Of a DNA stretch of 30,532 nucleotides, positions 1 through 7,480 are shown one piece after another; position 1 is the stretch's first letter; each line of letters begins with the position of its first letter. Below the pieces are notes generated by a model that made no database searches, was not told the DNA's origin, and saw nothing but the letters and a program-made list of their open reading frames with translations. The stretch covers positions 1-30,532 of the forward strand of contig DASZKW010000107.1 in the NCBI GenBank assembly GCA_035552775.1. Reading direction: 5' to 3'. A program made the translations under genes and the position numbers. This DNA is from DASZKW01 sp035552775. GTDB taxonomy: Bacteria > Actinomycetota > Acidimicrobiia > Acidimicrobiales > Palsa-688.

Positions 1-2
1 AC

Positions 3-1121
3 TTCCCGCCCAAGGTCGGCGGCATCCAGTCCTACCTCTGGGAGTTGTGGCGGCGCCTGCCGGCTGACCAGGTCACGGTGCTGACCTCGCCGCACGCCGA
101 CGCCGACCGCTTCGACGCCAACCAGCCGTTCCGGATCGAGCGGGTGCGCGAGCCTGTCCTGTTGCCCTCGCCGCTTCTCTCCCGGCGCATCCGCCACCTG
201 GCCGCCGAGGTCGGCGCGGCCGCCGTGGTCCTCGACCCCGCCCTTCCGCTCGCCCTCGTCGGGCCCGGGCTGGGCCTGCCGTATGGGGTGGTCCTCCACG
301 GGGCCGAGGTCGCCGTGCCCGGCCGTCTCCCCGCCAGCCGGCACCTCCTGGCGCGCGTGGTCGGCGCAGCGTCGCTGCTCATCGCCGCCGGCACCTATCC
401 CGAAGCCGAGACTCGCCGGGCCGTCGGCCCTAATGGCTCGCTGCCACCCGTGGTACAGGTGCCCCCGGGTGTCGACACCGCACGGTTCGTGCCGTTGCCC
501 TACATAGACCGCTTGGCCACGAGGGCCCGGCTCGGCCTGCCCGCGTCGGGTCACCTGGTGGTCAGCGTCAGCCGCCTCGTCCCCCGCAAGGGGATGGACA
601 CCCTCGTCGACGCTGCCGCCGTGCTGGCGCCGTCGCACCCCGACCTGCTCGTCGCCATCGCCGGCGCTGGTCGCGACCGTGGTCGCCTCGAGCACCGTAT
701 CCGCCGTCGCGGGGCACCCGTACGCCTCCTCGGGCGAGTCTCGGATGTGGACCTGCCGGCGCTGTACGCGTGCGCGGACCTGTTCGCCATGTCGTGCCGC
801 ACCCGTTGGCGAGGGCTCGAGCAGGAGGGCTTCGGTATCGTGTTCTTGGAGGCGGCTGCAGCCGGGGTGCCTTCGGTCGCCGGCGACAGCGGTGGGGCGG
901 CGGAGGCCGTGGTCGACGGCGAGACCGGCGTGGTGGTGCGCCGCCCGGACGATCCCGACGCCCTGGCCGGCGCCATCGGCCGCCTGCTCGACGACCCCGA
1001 CTTGGCCAGCCGCCAGGGCCAAGCCGCCCGTCGCCGGGCGGAAACCGAGTACGGCTACGAGCAGTTGACGGCTCGCTTGGGCCGCGCCATCGATGCAATG
1101 GGCGCCCCCCCGGCCACCTGA
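3..1121 (+). CDS. GT4 glycosyltransferase, PimB'-like mannosyltransferase (5' end cut off)
   Basis: Retaining GT-B family 4 glycosyltransferase. The reading frame is open to the left edge and begins inside the typical N-terminal glycine loop (FPPKVGGIQSYLWEL), so the true start lies upstream and only a few residues are missing. The C-terminal half shows the donor-site Arg/Lys (SRLVPRKG) and the EX7E motif (EGFGIVFLE) followed by the usual GVPSVAGDSGG loop. The opening resembles PimB' (GDP-mannose-dependent phosphatidylinositol monomannoside mannosyltransferase), a cytoplasmic-face enzyme of lipid mannoside synthesis. Family-level assignment is firm. The PimB' substrate is inferred from the N-terminal loop and from the SRPBCC neighbour, which also lies near pimB' in mycobacteria. 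It could instead be another GDP-mannose or UDP-sugar GT4 enzyme. Confidence 0.85.
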   Translation, partial: FPPKVGGIQSYLWELWRRLPADQVTVLTSPHADADRFDANQPFRIERVREPVLLPSPLLSRRIRHLAAEVGAAAVVLDPALPLALVGPGLGLPYGVVLHGAEVAVPGRLPASRHLLARVVGAASLLIAAGTYPEAETRRAVGPNGSLPPVVQVPPGVDTARFVPLPYIDRLATRARLGLPASGHLVVSVSRLVPRKGMDTLVDAAAVLAPSHPDLLVAIAGAGRDRGRLEHRIRRRGAPVRLLGRVSDVDLPALYACADLFAMSCRTRWRGLEQEGFGIVFLEAAAAGVPSVAGDSGGAAEAVVDGETGVVVRRPDDPDALAGAIGRLLDDPDLASRQGQAARRRAETEYGYEQLTARLGRAIDAMGAPPAT

Positions 1122-1157
1122 ATCGGCCCGGAGGGTGCGCGGGCTCGGTGAGGACGC

Positions 1158-1163
1158 TACGTT
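1158..1163 (+). promoter_or_regulatory. -10 box TACGTT of a leaderless SRPBCC transcript
   Basis: TACGTT ends 7 nt before GTG 1171. This matches the TANNNT-to-start spacing seen at many other genes here, so the mRNA probably begins at the start codon. No clear -35 box is visible. Confidence 0.5.
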
Positions 1164-1170
1164 GCCCTGC

Positions 1171-1614
1171 GTGGAGGATTCGGTAATCGAGCGAATGACC
1201 ATCCGCAGCAGCCCCGAGCACTGCTTCGATGTCCTGACCGACTTCGACCGGTACCCGGAATGGGCGGCCGACATCAAGCAGGTTGCGGTCGACGAGCGCG
1301 ACGCCGACGGGCGAGCCATGCTCGTCACCTTCCGGGCGGCAGCGTTCGGGCGCAGCACCTCCTACACGCTGCGCTACGACTACAGCGGGGCGCCCCGGGA
1401 GCTGTCGTGGGTGCAGGTGGGTGGCGACCTGACCCGACGCCTCGACGGCTCCTACGTCATCGAAGCGTCGGAAGGAGGCGACTCGGAGGTGGCGTACCAG
1501 CTGATCGTCGATCTGAAGGTGCCGTTGCCCGGGTTCGTGAAGCGCCGCGCCGAGGGGCGCATCATGGGCACCGCCCTCCGGGAGCTCAAGGCGCGCGTCG
1601 AGAGCACCGCCTAG
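1171..1614 (+). CDS. SRPBCC (polyketide cyclase/START-like) family protein
   Basis: A 147-residue single-domain protein of the SRPBCC helix-grip fold. It opens with the typical ligand-cavity sequence IRSSPEHCFDVLTDFDRYPEWAADIK and ends in the long C-terminal helix (VKRRAEGRIMGTALRELKARVE). Its length equals that of the actinobacterial 'cyclase/dehydrase' proteins such as mycobacterial Rv2185c. The ligand is unknown; family members bind hydrophobic molecules and most have no proven reaction. GTG 1171 was chosen over upstream in-frame starts because a TACGTT -10 box lies 7 nt before it and the domain begins directly after it. It follows the mannosyltransferase and precedes the RNA methyltransferase by 9 nt, so it may form an operon with the latter. 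Confidence 0.8.
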   Translation: MEDSVIERMTIRSSPEHCFDVLTDFDRYPEWAADIKQVAVDERDADGRAMLVTFRAAAFGRSTSYTLRYDYSGAPRELSWVQVGGDLTRRLDGSYVIEASEGGDSEVAYQLIVDLKVPLPGFVKRRAEGRIMGTALRELKARVESTA

Positions 1615-1623
1615 CGGGACGGG

Positions 1624-2541
1624 GTGGGACCGACTCGCCTGGTCGACGACCCTGCGGATCCTCGCGTCGAGGGGTACCGTGCGCTCAACGACGCCCGCTA
1701 TCGCTCACGCATTGAACGTTGCGAAGGCCTGTTGGTAGCCGAGGGAGAGTTGGCCGTCCGGCGGCTACTGGCGTCAGCCCACGTTGCCCGTTCGGTGTTT
1801 GTCTCCACGGCGCGCGCCGGTGCCCTGGCGGGCGTGATCGACGCGGCCGGCGGAGCTGGTGCAGCCGTCTATGTGGCCCGTCCCGACGTCATGGCGGCGG
1901 TCGCCGGCTACGACGTCCACCGTGGCGTCCTCGCCTTGGGTGACCGCCTACCCGGTCCCGAACCCGCGGATCTGATCGGCTCCCCAGGCATCGTCCTCGG
2001 CATCGAGGGCGTCAACGACGGCGAGAACATGGGAGCGCTCCTGCGCCACGCGGCAGCGTTCGGGGCCTCCGGCGTGTTGCTCGATCCGACGTGCTGCGAC
2101 CCGTTCTCGCGCCGAGCCATCCGGGTGTCGGTCGGTCACGCCCTCAATGTCCGTGTGGCCCAAGCCATGACTTGGCCGGCGCCGGTCGAGGCGGCGGTCG
2201 CCGCCGGGGTCGAGGTGGTGGCACTGACGCCAGGTGGGCCGGCCGGCGGGCCCGTCGGTGGGGTGGCGGCCGGTGCCGCAGCGGTGCCCATCGCCGTGTT
2301 GGCGGCCTCGGTAGCTTTGCGCCGGCCGCGCCGGCTGGTGGTCTTGGTGGGAGCAGAGGGATCCGGCCTGTCGGCGGCAGCGCTCCGGGCGGCGACGGTC
2401 ACGGCCCGGATCCCCATGGCGGCCGGCGTCGACTCGATCAACGTCTCCGCCGCCGCCGCCATCGCCCTGCACCGCTTGGCCGAGGCCTTGGGAGGCGCCG
2501 ACGGGATCCACCCATGGCAACCGGGCACGGCGCCCAGCTGA
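1624..2541 (+). CDS. TrmH/SpoU-family RNA 2'-O-methyltransferase
   Basis: SPOUT-class RNA methyltransferase of 305 residues that would transfer a methyl group from SAM to a ribose 2'-OH in rRNA or tRNA. An N-terminal substrate-binding domain (about 1-110, RYRSRIERCEGLLVAEGE) is followed by the knotted catalytic domain. The three SpoU motifs are present: NDGENMGALLRHAAAFG (motif 1, with the catalytic Arg), LVVLVGAEGSGLS (motif 2) and IPMAAGVDSINVSAAAAIAL (motif 3). The start is GTG, 9 nt after the SRPBCC stop, so the two are probably co-transcribed. The exact nucleotide target cannot be told from sequence; family members include RlmB and TsnR-like enzymes. Confidence 0.88.
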   Translation: MGPTRLVDDPADPRVEGYRALNDARYRSRIERCEGLLVAEGELAVRRLLASAHVARSVFVSTARAGALAGVIDAAGGAGAAVYVARPDVMAAVAGYDVHRGVLALGDRLPGPEPADLIGSPGIVLGIEGVNDGENMGALLRHAAAFGASGVLLDPTCCDPFSRRAIRVSVGHALNVRVAQAMTWPAPVEAAVAAGVEVVALTPGGPAGGPVGGVAAGAAAVPIAVLAASVALRRPRRLVVLVGAEGSGLSAAALRAATVTARIPMAAGVDSINVSAAAAIALHRLAEALGGADGIHPWQPGTAPS

Positions 2542-2562
2542 AACGGTGGCCGGCGGTACGGA

Positions 2563-2602
2563 CTGTGCAGAAACCTGGGCTATAACCCCCGGAACTGCAC
2601 AG
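2563..2602. repeat. Hairpin after the methyltransferase gene
   Basis: An 8-bp perfect inverted repeat (CTGTGCAG at 2563-2570 with CTGCACAG at 2595-2602) surrounds an inner imperfect CCTGGG/CCCCGG pairing. It begins 22 nt after the methyltransferase stop and lies 14 nt before the -10 box of the next transcript. It may be a terminator without a U-tract or an operator for the glucokinase promoter. Confidence 0.4.
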
Positions 2603-2615
2603 CGGGTCACGGCCA

Positions 2616-2621
2616 TAGTGT
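2616..2621 (+). promoter_or_regulatory. -10 box TAGTGT upstream of glucokinase mini-ORFs
   Basis: TAGTGT is followed by 6 nt and then GTG 2628, the first codon of a 10-codon ORF. The spacing is the same as at other leaderless genes in the window, which suggests that transcription starts at 2628 rather than at the glucokinase start. Confidence 0.45.
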
Positions 2622-2627
2622 CGCGAC

Positions 2628-2660
2628 GTGGCCTTGATGGTGACGTTGGTGAGGGGATGA
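2628..2660 (+). CDS. Putative leaderless mini-ORF 1 upstream of glucokinase (10 aa)
   Basis: GTG start 6 nt after the TAGTGT -10 box; it encodes VALMVTLVRG and stops with TGA at 2658-2660. The stop overlaps the ATG of a second mini-ORF (ATGA at 2657-2660). The peptide itself shows no motif. If real, its role is probably to pass ribosomes to the next ORF. The evidence is only start-signal geometry and the stop/start overlap, so it may be chance. Confidence 0.35.
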   Translation: MALMVTLVRG

Positions 2661-2692
2661 GACGCTTGGTGGCCCGCGTGGTCGCAACGTGA
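2657..2692 (+). CDS. Putative mini-ORF 2 coupled to glucokinase (11 aa)
   Basis: ATG start overlaps the stop of mini-ORF 1 and is preceded by GGTGAGGGG, which could act as a Shine-Dalgarno sequence. It encodes MRRLVARVVAT and its TGA (2690-2692) overlaps the glucokinase GTG (2689-2691) as GTGA. The glucokinase start has no Shine-Dalgarno sequence of its own, which fits translational coupling. Short ORFs are common by chance in GC-rich DNA, so confidence is low. Confidence 0.3.
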   Translation: MRRLVARVVAT

Positions 2693-3690
2693 ACAGTGGC
2701 GCGGGGGCGACCGTCGGCGTCGATGTCGGCGGCACCAAAATGCTTGCCGTGCGACTCGACTCCGCCGGCGAGGTGGTGGCCGAGCGCAAGCTCCCTACCC
2801 CCGCGGCCGCCGACTTCATCGACGCCATGGCCGGCGTGGTGAGCGACCTGGCGGGGGCGCCCAGCGCAGTGGGGGCGGTCGGGTTGGGGGTACCGGGCAT
2901 GGTCGACTCGACCGGCGGGCTGCGTTCTTCGCCCCACCTACCCGGCCTCGTCGGCCTCCCCATTGCCCGGGACCTGGCGGCCCGCTTCCCCGACGCCCGG
3001 GTCTGGGTGGGCAACGACGCCACCGGCGCGGGTTGGGCCGAGCACAGCCTAGGGGCCGCCGTGGGGGTCGACGACCTGCTGATGGTCACCCTGGGAACCG
3101 GCATCGGTGGCGGGATCGTGGCCGGCGGGCGCCTGCTAGAAGGTGCCCACCGTTACGCCGGCGAGGTCGGGCACATCATCATCGACCCCAACGGGCCTCC
3201 GTGCCCGTGCGGGCAGCGGGGATGCTGGGAGCGTATGGCTTCTGGAAGCGGCCTCGGGCGCCTGGCTCGGGAGTGGGCCACCGCGGGACGGGCGCCGGGA
3301 GTGGTGGCGCTGGCGGGTGGTGACCCCGAAGCGGTGCGAGGGGAGCACGTCACCACCGCCGCCGCCTCCCGTGACGGCGACGCCATCAAACTGATGGGGG
3401 AGCTCGCATGGTGGCTGGCGCTCGGGCTCGCCAACCTGACCAACGTGTTGGATCCGGGGCTGGTGGTCGTCGGCGGCGGACTGGCGGAGGCGGGGGAGGT
3501 GCTGATCGCCCCCGCTCGTGAGGCTTTCGCCCGTCTTGTCGAGGGCCATCGCCACCGCCCCGGCTTGGCCTTGGTGGTCGCCGCCCTCGGGGAGCGAGCA
3601 GGTGCAGTAGGCGCCGGCCTCCTCGCCGCCCGTGGCGGCACTCGACTCCGGGGTCAACCCAGCGGCTGGCGGGCACGACTGAGGCGCTAG
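2689..3690 (+). CDS. glk: ROK-family glucokinase
   Basis: ATP-dependent hexokinase-type enzyme that would convert glucose to glucose-6-phosphate in the cytoplasm. It has 333 residues, near the family norm. The N-terminal phosphate loop GVDVGGTK lies at residues 9-16. The catalytic and second ATP loops follow (VTLGTGIGGGIVAGG), then the ROK zinc site: His162 in GEVGHIII and Cys172, Cys174 and Cys179 in CPCGQRGCWE. The C-terminal LVVVGGGLAEAGE is the adenosine motif. There is no N-terminal DNA-binding helix-turn-helix, so this is a kinase and not a ROK repressor. The GTG start overlaps the stop of a mini-ORF. Glucose is the likely substrate, but other ROK sugar kinases share these motifs. Confidence 0.9.
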   Translation: MNSGAGATVGVDVGGTKMLAVRLDSAGEVVAERKLPTPAAADFIDAMAGVVSDLAGAPSAVGAVGLGVPGMVDSTGGLRSSPHLPGLVGLPIARDLAARFPDARVWVGNDATGAGWAEHSLGAAVGVDDLLMVTLGTGIGGGIVAGGRLLEGAHRYAGEVGHIIIDPNGPPCPCGQRGCWERMASGSGLGRLAREWATAGRAPGVVALAGGDPEAVRGEHVTTAAASRDGDAIKLMGELAWWLALGLANLTNVLDPGLVVVGGGLAEAGEVLIAPAREAFARLVEGHRHRPGLALVVAALGERAGAVGAGLLAARGGTRLRGQPSGWRARLRR

Positions 3691-3792
3691 CCCCCGGCGG
3701 GTGGGCCCGCGGGCCATCGGGGATGTCCCCGAGATTCCACCGAGGAGGGCAGGGTCACCTGGGGGGTCCGGCATGGCCCGCGGCGGCCAGTC

Positions 3793-5106
3793 GTGGGATC
3801 ATCATGTATCGCGCCTGCTGCCCCTCCACCGACTCCCTCGCCCCAGCACCGCGGGCGATTGCGCCGGCTGCTGTCCGATCCTGCCAGCCTGCGCCGCAGC
3901 CGCGACGAGCGGATGGTCGCAGGGGTGGCCGGTGGGCTGGCCGCCCGGGCCGGGGTGGACCCCACCGTGGCCCGGATCGGCCTGGTCCTGCTGACGGTCT
4001 TCGGCGGGGTGGGTGCCGTGCTGTACGTCCTGGCGTGGCTCATAGTGCCGGTAGAAGGCGACGACGAGCCCCTCGGGCGCCGGGCCATCGCCGATCTACC
4101 GGGCCTCGGCCTCGCCATCGGGGTCCTCGGCGCGGTCATCGCGACAGCCGTGGTCATCCAGACCGTAGGCCTCAAGGGTCCGAGTCGGCTGCTGTGGCCC
4201 GCCGGCGTCTCCGCCTCGGGGATGGTGCTGGTGTGGCGCAACGCCGAGGGCGACGATCGCGAGGCGCTGCGCCGGATCGCCGCCCAGCTCGCCCTCATCG
4301 AGTCGGGCGGGCCCGGGCGCACCAAGGCCATGGTGGCCCGGGTCGTCGCCGGCGCAATCCTGGTCCTCGGGGGCGTCGCCGGCCTGTTCGGGACCATCCG
4401 CCACACCCGGGCGACAGGCTGGGTGGTGGTCGCCACCCTGGGAGTGATGGCCGGCGTGGTGATCGTTTTCGGCCCGTGGTGGCTGCGCCTGGGGCGCGAC
4501 CTGGCCGAGGAGAAGCGAGAGCGGGTCCGCTCCGAGGAGCGGGCCGACCTCGCCGCCCACCTCCACGATTCGGTCCTCCAGACCCTTGCGCTCATACAGC
4601 GTTCCTCGACCAACCCCCGCGAGGTCACCCGGCTGGCCCGCGCCCAAGAACGCGAGCTGCGGGCGTGGTTGTTCGAGGAGCGCGTACCGAGTGGACGGCT
4701 CCCGGGGGAAGCAACGACAGTCGCGGCCGGCGTCGACCTGGTCGAGCGGGACGTCGAACTGCGCTACGGCGTGGCGGTGGAAGCCGTTGTCGTCGGCGAC
4801 GCTGCCCTCGACGACGACCTCAGGGCGCTCCTGGCTGCGACGCGCGAAGCGACCGTCAACGCCGCGAAATGGTCGGGCGCCGAGGTCGTGTCGGTGTTCG
4901 CCGAGGTTGAGGCGCAGAGGGCCTCGGTCTTCATCAGGGACCGGGGGCGCGGGTTCGACCTCGAGGGCATCGGCGGCGACCGTCGCGGGGTGACGGAGTC
5001 GATCCTGGGACGGATCGAGCGCCGGGGGGGCAAGGCGGTTATCCGCAGCGTCGTGGGGGCGGGAACGGAAGTGGAGCTGATCATCCCACGCCGGCCGGCG
5101 CCGTGA
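3793..5106 (+). CDS. PspC-domain two-component sensor histidine kinase
   Basis: Membrane sensor kinase of about 437 residues. The N-terminus carries a PspC domain (RDERMVAGVAGGLAARAGVD, then the hydrophobic ARIGLVLLTVFGGVGAVLYVLAWLIVPV). Further hydrophobic segments follow near residues 105-120, 180-200 and 215-235. The dimerisation/phosphoacceptor helix contains AHLHDSVLQTLALIQ, with His258 as the probable phosphorylated residue. The ATPase domain shows an N-box (REATVNAAKW) and the G-box DRGRGFDLEG. It overlaps the response regulator gene by 4 nt, so the two form one system. The signal is unknown; PspC domains sense or respond to envelope stress. GTG 3793 has no Shine-Dalgarno sequence or -10 box, and TTG 3859 just before the PspC domain is an alternative start. 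Confidence 0.87.
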   Translation: MGSSCIAPAAPPPTPSPQHRGRLRRLLSDPASLRRSRDERMVAGVAGGLAARAGVDPTVARIGLVLLTVFGGVGAVLYVLAWLIVPVEGDDEPLGRRAIADLPGLGLAIGVLGAVIATAVVIQTVGLKGPSRLLWPAGVSASGMVLVWRNAEGDDREALRRIAAQLALIESGGPGRTKAMVARVVAGAILVLGGVAGLFGTIRHTRATGWVVVATLGVMAGVVIVFGPWWLRLGRDLAEEKRERVRSEERADLAAHLHDSVLQTLALIQRSSTNPREVTRLARAQERELRAWLFEERVPSGRLPGEATTVAAGVDLVERDVELRYGVAVEAVVVGDAALDDDLRALLAATREATVNAAKWSGAEVVSVFAEVEAQRASVFIRDRGRGFDLEGIGGDRRGVTESILGRIERRGGKAVIRSVVGAGTEVELIIPRRPAP

Positions 5107-5762
5107 GCGGCGCCCGGACACGGGTGTTCCTGGTCGACGATCACCTCCTGTTCAGAAGCGGCGTGCGGGCGGAGCTGGGTGACGGCGTCGAGTTGGTGGG
5201 TGAGGCCGACGAGGTCCCAGCGGCCATCGAGCTGATCGGCGAGCGCCTCCCCGACGTGGTCCTCCTCGACGTGCACCTCCCCGACGGCGGCGGTCGGGCT
5301 GTGATCGACGGCGTGCTCGGGACCCATCCTGAGGTCCGGTTCCTGGCCCTGTCGGTATCCGATGCGGCCGAGGACGTCATAGGCGTCATCCGGGCGGGGG
5401 CGAGAGGATACGTGACCAAGACGATCTCGGGACCGGAGCTGAGCGACGCCATACGGCGGGTGGCGGGGGGCGACGCCGTGTTTTCGCCCCGCCTGGCCGG
5501 CTTCGTGCTCGACGCTTTCGCATCCGGGTCGCTTTCGGGCGATGCGACCCCGACGTTCGACCCCGAACTGGATCAGCTCACACCTCGCGAGCGTGAGGTG
5601 CTGCGCCTGATCGCCCGAGGGTATGCGTACAAGGAGGTCGCCCAGCGCCTGACGATCTCCACCAAGACGGTCGAGACGCACGTGTCGGCCGTGCTTCGCA
5701 AACTGCAACTGTCGAGTCGCCACCAGCTGACGCGGTGGGCGACCGAGCGCCGCTTGCTCTGA
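5103..5762 (+). CDS. NarL/LuxR-family response regulator
   Basis: Cytoplasmic DNA-binding partner of the PspC-domain kinase. The receiver domain (1-120) has the acidic pair Asp12-Asp13, the phosphoacceptor Asp56 (VLLDVHLPDGG), a switch Ser84 and Lys106 (GYVTKTI). A linker leads to a C-terminal LuxR/GerE helix-turn-helix (LTPREREVLRLIARGYAYKEVAQRL, then STKTVETHVSAVLRKL). The total is 219 residues, standard for the family. The start is GTG in a GTGA overlap with the kinase stop, which indicates translational coupling. Target genes are unknown. No long inverted repeat that could be its own binding site was found upstream of the kinase. Confidence 0.93.
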   Translation: MSGARTRVFLVDDHLLFRSGVRAELGDGVELVGEADEVPAAIELIGERLPDVVLLDVHLPDGGGRAVIDGVLGTHPEVRFLALSVSDAAEDVIGVIRAGARGYVTKTISGPELSDAIRRVAGGDAVFSPRLAGFVLDAFASGSLSGDATPTFDPELDQLTPREREVLRLIARGYAYKEVAQRLTISTKTVETHVSAVLRKLQLSSRHQLTRWATERRLL

Positions 5763-5852
5763 CACCTCCAACGCCGGCCATCGCCCCGCCGGCGAGGGCG
5801 CGCGCGCTGACCCCCCCAACCGCGCTGGGGCGCCCGATGACGCTCCGCTAGC

Positions 5853-6072
5853 TTGGCTTCCCCGACAGACATCGACCTGTCGCTCGACGACCGGTACCTA
5901 TACGTGTCGTGCTGGGGGACGGGCGAGCTTCGTCAATACGACGTCGCTGACCCCTTCGCCCCAAGATGATCGAGGTCAGCCGCGACGGCCGGCGGATCTT
6001 CGCCGGCGCTCCCACCAGGTCCGCCTCCAGGGCGGGGACTGCTCCACCGACTCGTTCTGTTTCAAGGCATAG
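5853..6072 (+). pseudogene. Decayed selenium-binding protein (SBP56/methanethiol oxidase) remnant
   Basis: Three blocks of the SBP56 family lie in the right order but in different frames with large pieces missing. Block 1 (about 5865-5966) reads TDIDLSLDDRYLYVSCWG and continues to LRQYDVADPFAP, then hits TGA 5967-5969. Block 2, shifted by one base (about 5964-6005), reads KMIEVSRDGRRIF and matches the QM(V/I)QLSxDGxRLY segment. Block 3 (6013-6072) reads HQVRLQGGDCSTDSFCF and then a stop, matching the C-terminal GGDCSSD tail. Intact proteins are about 450 residues; here about 70 remain, with deletions between the blocks and no N-terminal half. Methanethiol oxidase activity is therefore impossible from this locus. 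The matches are from memory of the family, not a search. Confidence 0.72.
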
Positions 6073-6116
6073 TCCCGGCGGGTTGTTTACCTGCCGGTCC
6101 CTGCGGGCGCCTGCAC

Positions 6117-6122
6117 TAGCCT
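6117..6122 (+). promoter_or_regulatory. -10 box TAGCCT of the leaderless aminotransferase transcript
   Basis: TAGCCT is followed by 6 nt and GTG 6129. There is no Shine-Dalgarno sequence. The box lies just after the selenium-binding protein remnant. Confidence 0.55.
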
Positions 6123-6128
6123 CGCGGC

Positions 6129-7304
6129 GTGGAGTTCCGACGGATCAACGGGCTGCCGCCCTACGTGTTCGCCATCATCAACCAGCTGAGGGACGAAGCC
6201 CGCCGAGGGGGTCAAGACATCATCGACCTCGGCTTTGGTAACCCCGATATCCCGAGCCCTGACATCGCGGTGGAGAAGCTGGCCGAGGCCGCCCGCAACC
6301 CCCGCAACCACCGCTACTCCGCGTCGCGAGGCATCCCCAAGCTGCGCCTGGCCGTCGCCAACCTCTACCTGCGTCGTTTCGGCGTGGAGCTCGACCCCGA
6401 GACCGAGGTCGTCACCACCATCGGGGCCAAGGAGGGCCTGTCGCATCTGATGTGGACTTTGGTGGGCCCGGGCGACACCGCCCTGGTCCCCACACCGAGT
6501 TACCCCATCCACATCTACGCCCCCTTGTTCGCAGGCGCCGACGTGCAACAGGTGCGGCTCGGTCCCGATCAGGACTTCTTCGCCAACCTCATGGAGAGCT
6601 GGGAGTCGACGTGGCCCCGGCCGCGGGTAATCGTCTTTTCTTTTCCCCACAATCCGACCACTGAGTGCGTGGACCTGGCGTGGATGCAGCGACTGGTGGA
6701 CTTCGCCCGTGAGCACGAAGTGGTGTTGGTCCACGACTTCGCCTACTCGGACACTGCCTTCGACGGTTACCAGCCCCCGTCGATCCTCCAGGTGCCCGGG
6801 GCCACCGACGTCGCCGTCGAGCTCTACACCCTGACCAAGAGCTTCTCGATGGCGGGCTGGCGGGTCGCGTTCCTGTTGGGCAACCGCGAGATCGTCCAGG
6901 CCCTGACAAAGCTCAAGAGCTACCTCGATTACGGCACCTTCCAGCCCATCCAGATAGCGGCGATCGTGACCATGAACGAGGCACCCGACTACCCCAAGGT
7001 GGTCAACGAGATCTACCAGTCCCGACGAGACGCCCTCTGCGAGGGGCTCAATCGAGTCGGATGGACTCTGGACAAACCCCGTGGGACCATGTTCGTGTGG
7101 GCCCCGATGCCGGAGCCGTATTTGGAGATGGGTTCGCTGGACTTCTCCAAGTACCTGGTGACCGAGGCGGGCGTGGCCACGTCCCCCGGGGTCGGCTTCG
7201 GTAGGGGAGGGGAGGGTTTCGTCCGCTTCGCCCTGATCGAGAACGAGCAGCGCATCGGGCAGGGGGTGCGCAACCTGCGCCGCGCCCTCACCAAGCTCGG
7301 CTGA
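6129..7304 (+). CDS. Class I/II aminotransferase, AlaC-like
   Basis: PLP-dependent aminotransferase of fold type I, 391 residues. It most resembles the AlaC (YfdZ) glutamate-pyruvate aminotransferase group, which starts with FRRINGLPPYVF and has DIIDLGFGNPDIPSP. The cofactor site shows the SYPIH segment, the Asn/Asp/Tyr of FPHNPTTE and VLVHDFAYSD, and the Schiff-base lysine Lys237 in TLTKSFSMAGWR. The substrate-carboxylate Arg lies near the C-terminus in GEGFVRFALIEN. Alanine/glutamate specificity is inferred from overall similarity; related enzymes use LL-diaminopimelate or other amino acids. The GTG start is set by a TAGCCT -10 box 6 nt upstream. The following ACT-domain gene suggests control by amino acids. 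Confidence 0.88.
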   Translation: MEFRRINGLPPYVFAIINQLRDEARRGGQDIIDLGFGNPDIPSPDIAVEKLAEAARNPRNHRYSASRGIPKLRLAVANLYLRRFGVELDPETEVVTTIGAKEGLSHLMWTLVGPGDTALVPTPSYPIHIYAPLFAGADVQQVRLGPDQDFFANLMESWESTWPRPRVIVFSFPHNPTTECVDLAWMQRLVDFAREHEVVLVHDFAYSDTAFDGYQPPSILQVPGATDVAVELYTLTKSFSMAGWRVAFLLGNREIVQALTKLKSYLDYGTFQPIQIAAIVTMNEAPDYPKVVNEIYQSRRDALCEGLNRVGWTLDKPRGTMFVWAPMPEPYLEMGSLDFSKYLVTEAGVATSPGVGFGRGGEGFVRFALIENEQRIGQGVRNLRRALTKLG

Positions 7305-7319
7305 GGCGGCCGAACCGTA

Positions 7320-7419
7320 CAAAGGCGAGCGTTGCTACGTCGACAGTGTTGTCGCCGACTCGGTCGGATAACCTGGACCTTCGTTCCTCGGGGAGTCGAC
7401 GTAGCAACGCTCGCCTTTG
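7320..7419. repeat. Long palindromic element, copy A (25-bp arms, 50-nt loop)
   Basis: Left arm 7320-7344 and right arm 7395-7419 are perfect reverse complements over 25 nt and enclose a loop of exactly 50 nt (7345-7394). Flanking TAC (7318-7320) and GTA (7421-7423) can extend the stem around one bulged G. It lies between the aminotransferase stop and the ACT gene. A second copy with compensatory changes is at 14652-14750. It may be a miniature mobile element, a structured RNA or a terminator. Confidence 0.85.
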
Positions 7420-7467
7420 GTAACGCCGCCGTGCTTATCCCGAAACAGGCCGTTCATGTCCGTCCCC

Positions 7468-7473
7468 TACGTT
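7468..7473 (+). promoter_or_regulatory. -10 box TACGTT of the leaderless ACT-domain gene
   Basis: TACGTT ends 7 nt before ATG 7481, which supports that codon over the upstream in-frame TTG 7472. Confidence 0.5.
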
Positions 7474-7480
7474 GGCGATC

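Noticed and set aside
5966..6241. A 91-codon gene overlapping the aminotransferase start
   Set aside because: It begins inside the selenium-binding protein remnant (block 2) and runs out of frame into the aminotransferase gene.
7320..7419. Integron attC site
   Set aside because: A long palindrome fits superficially, but no RYYYAAC/GTTRRRY core sites are found at the ends in either copy and no gene cassettes follow.
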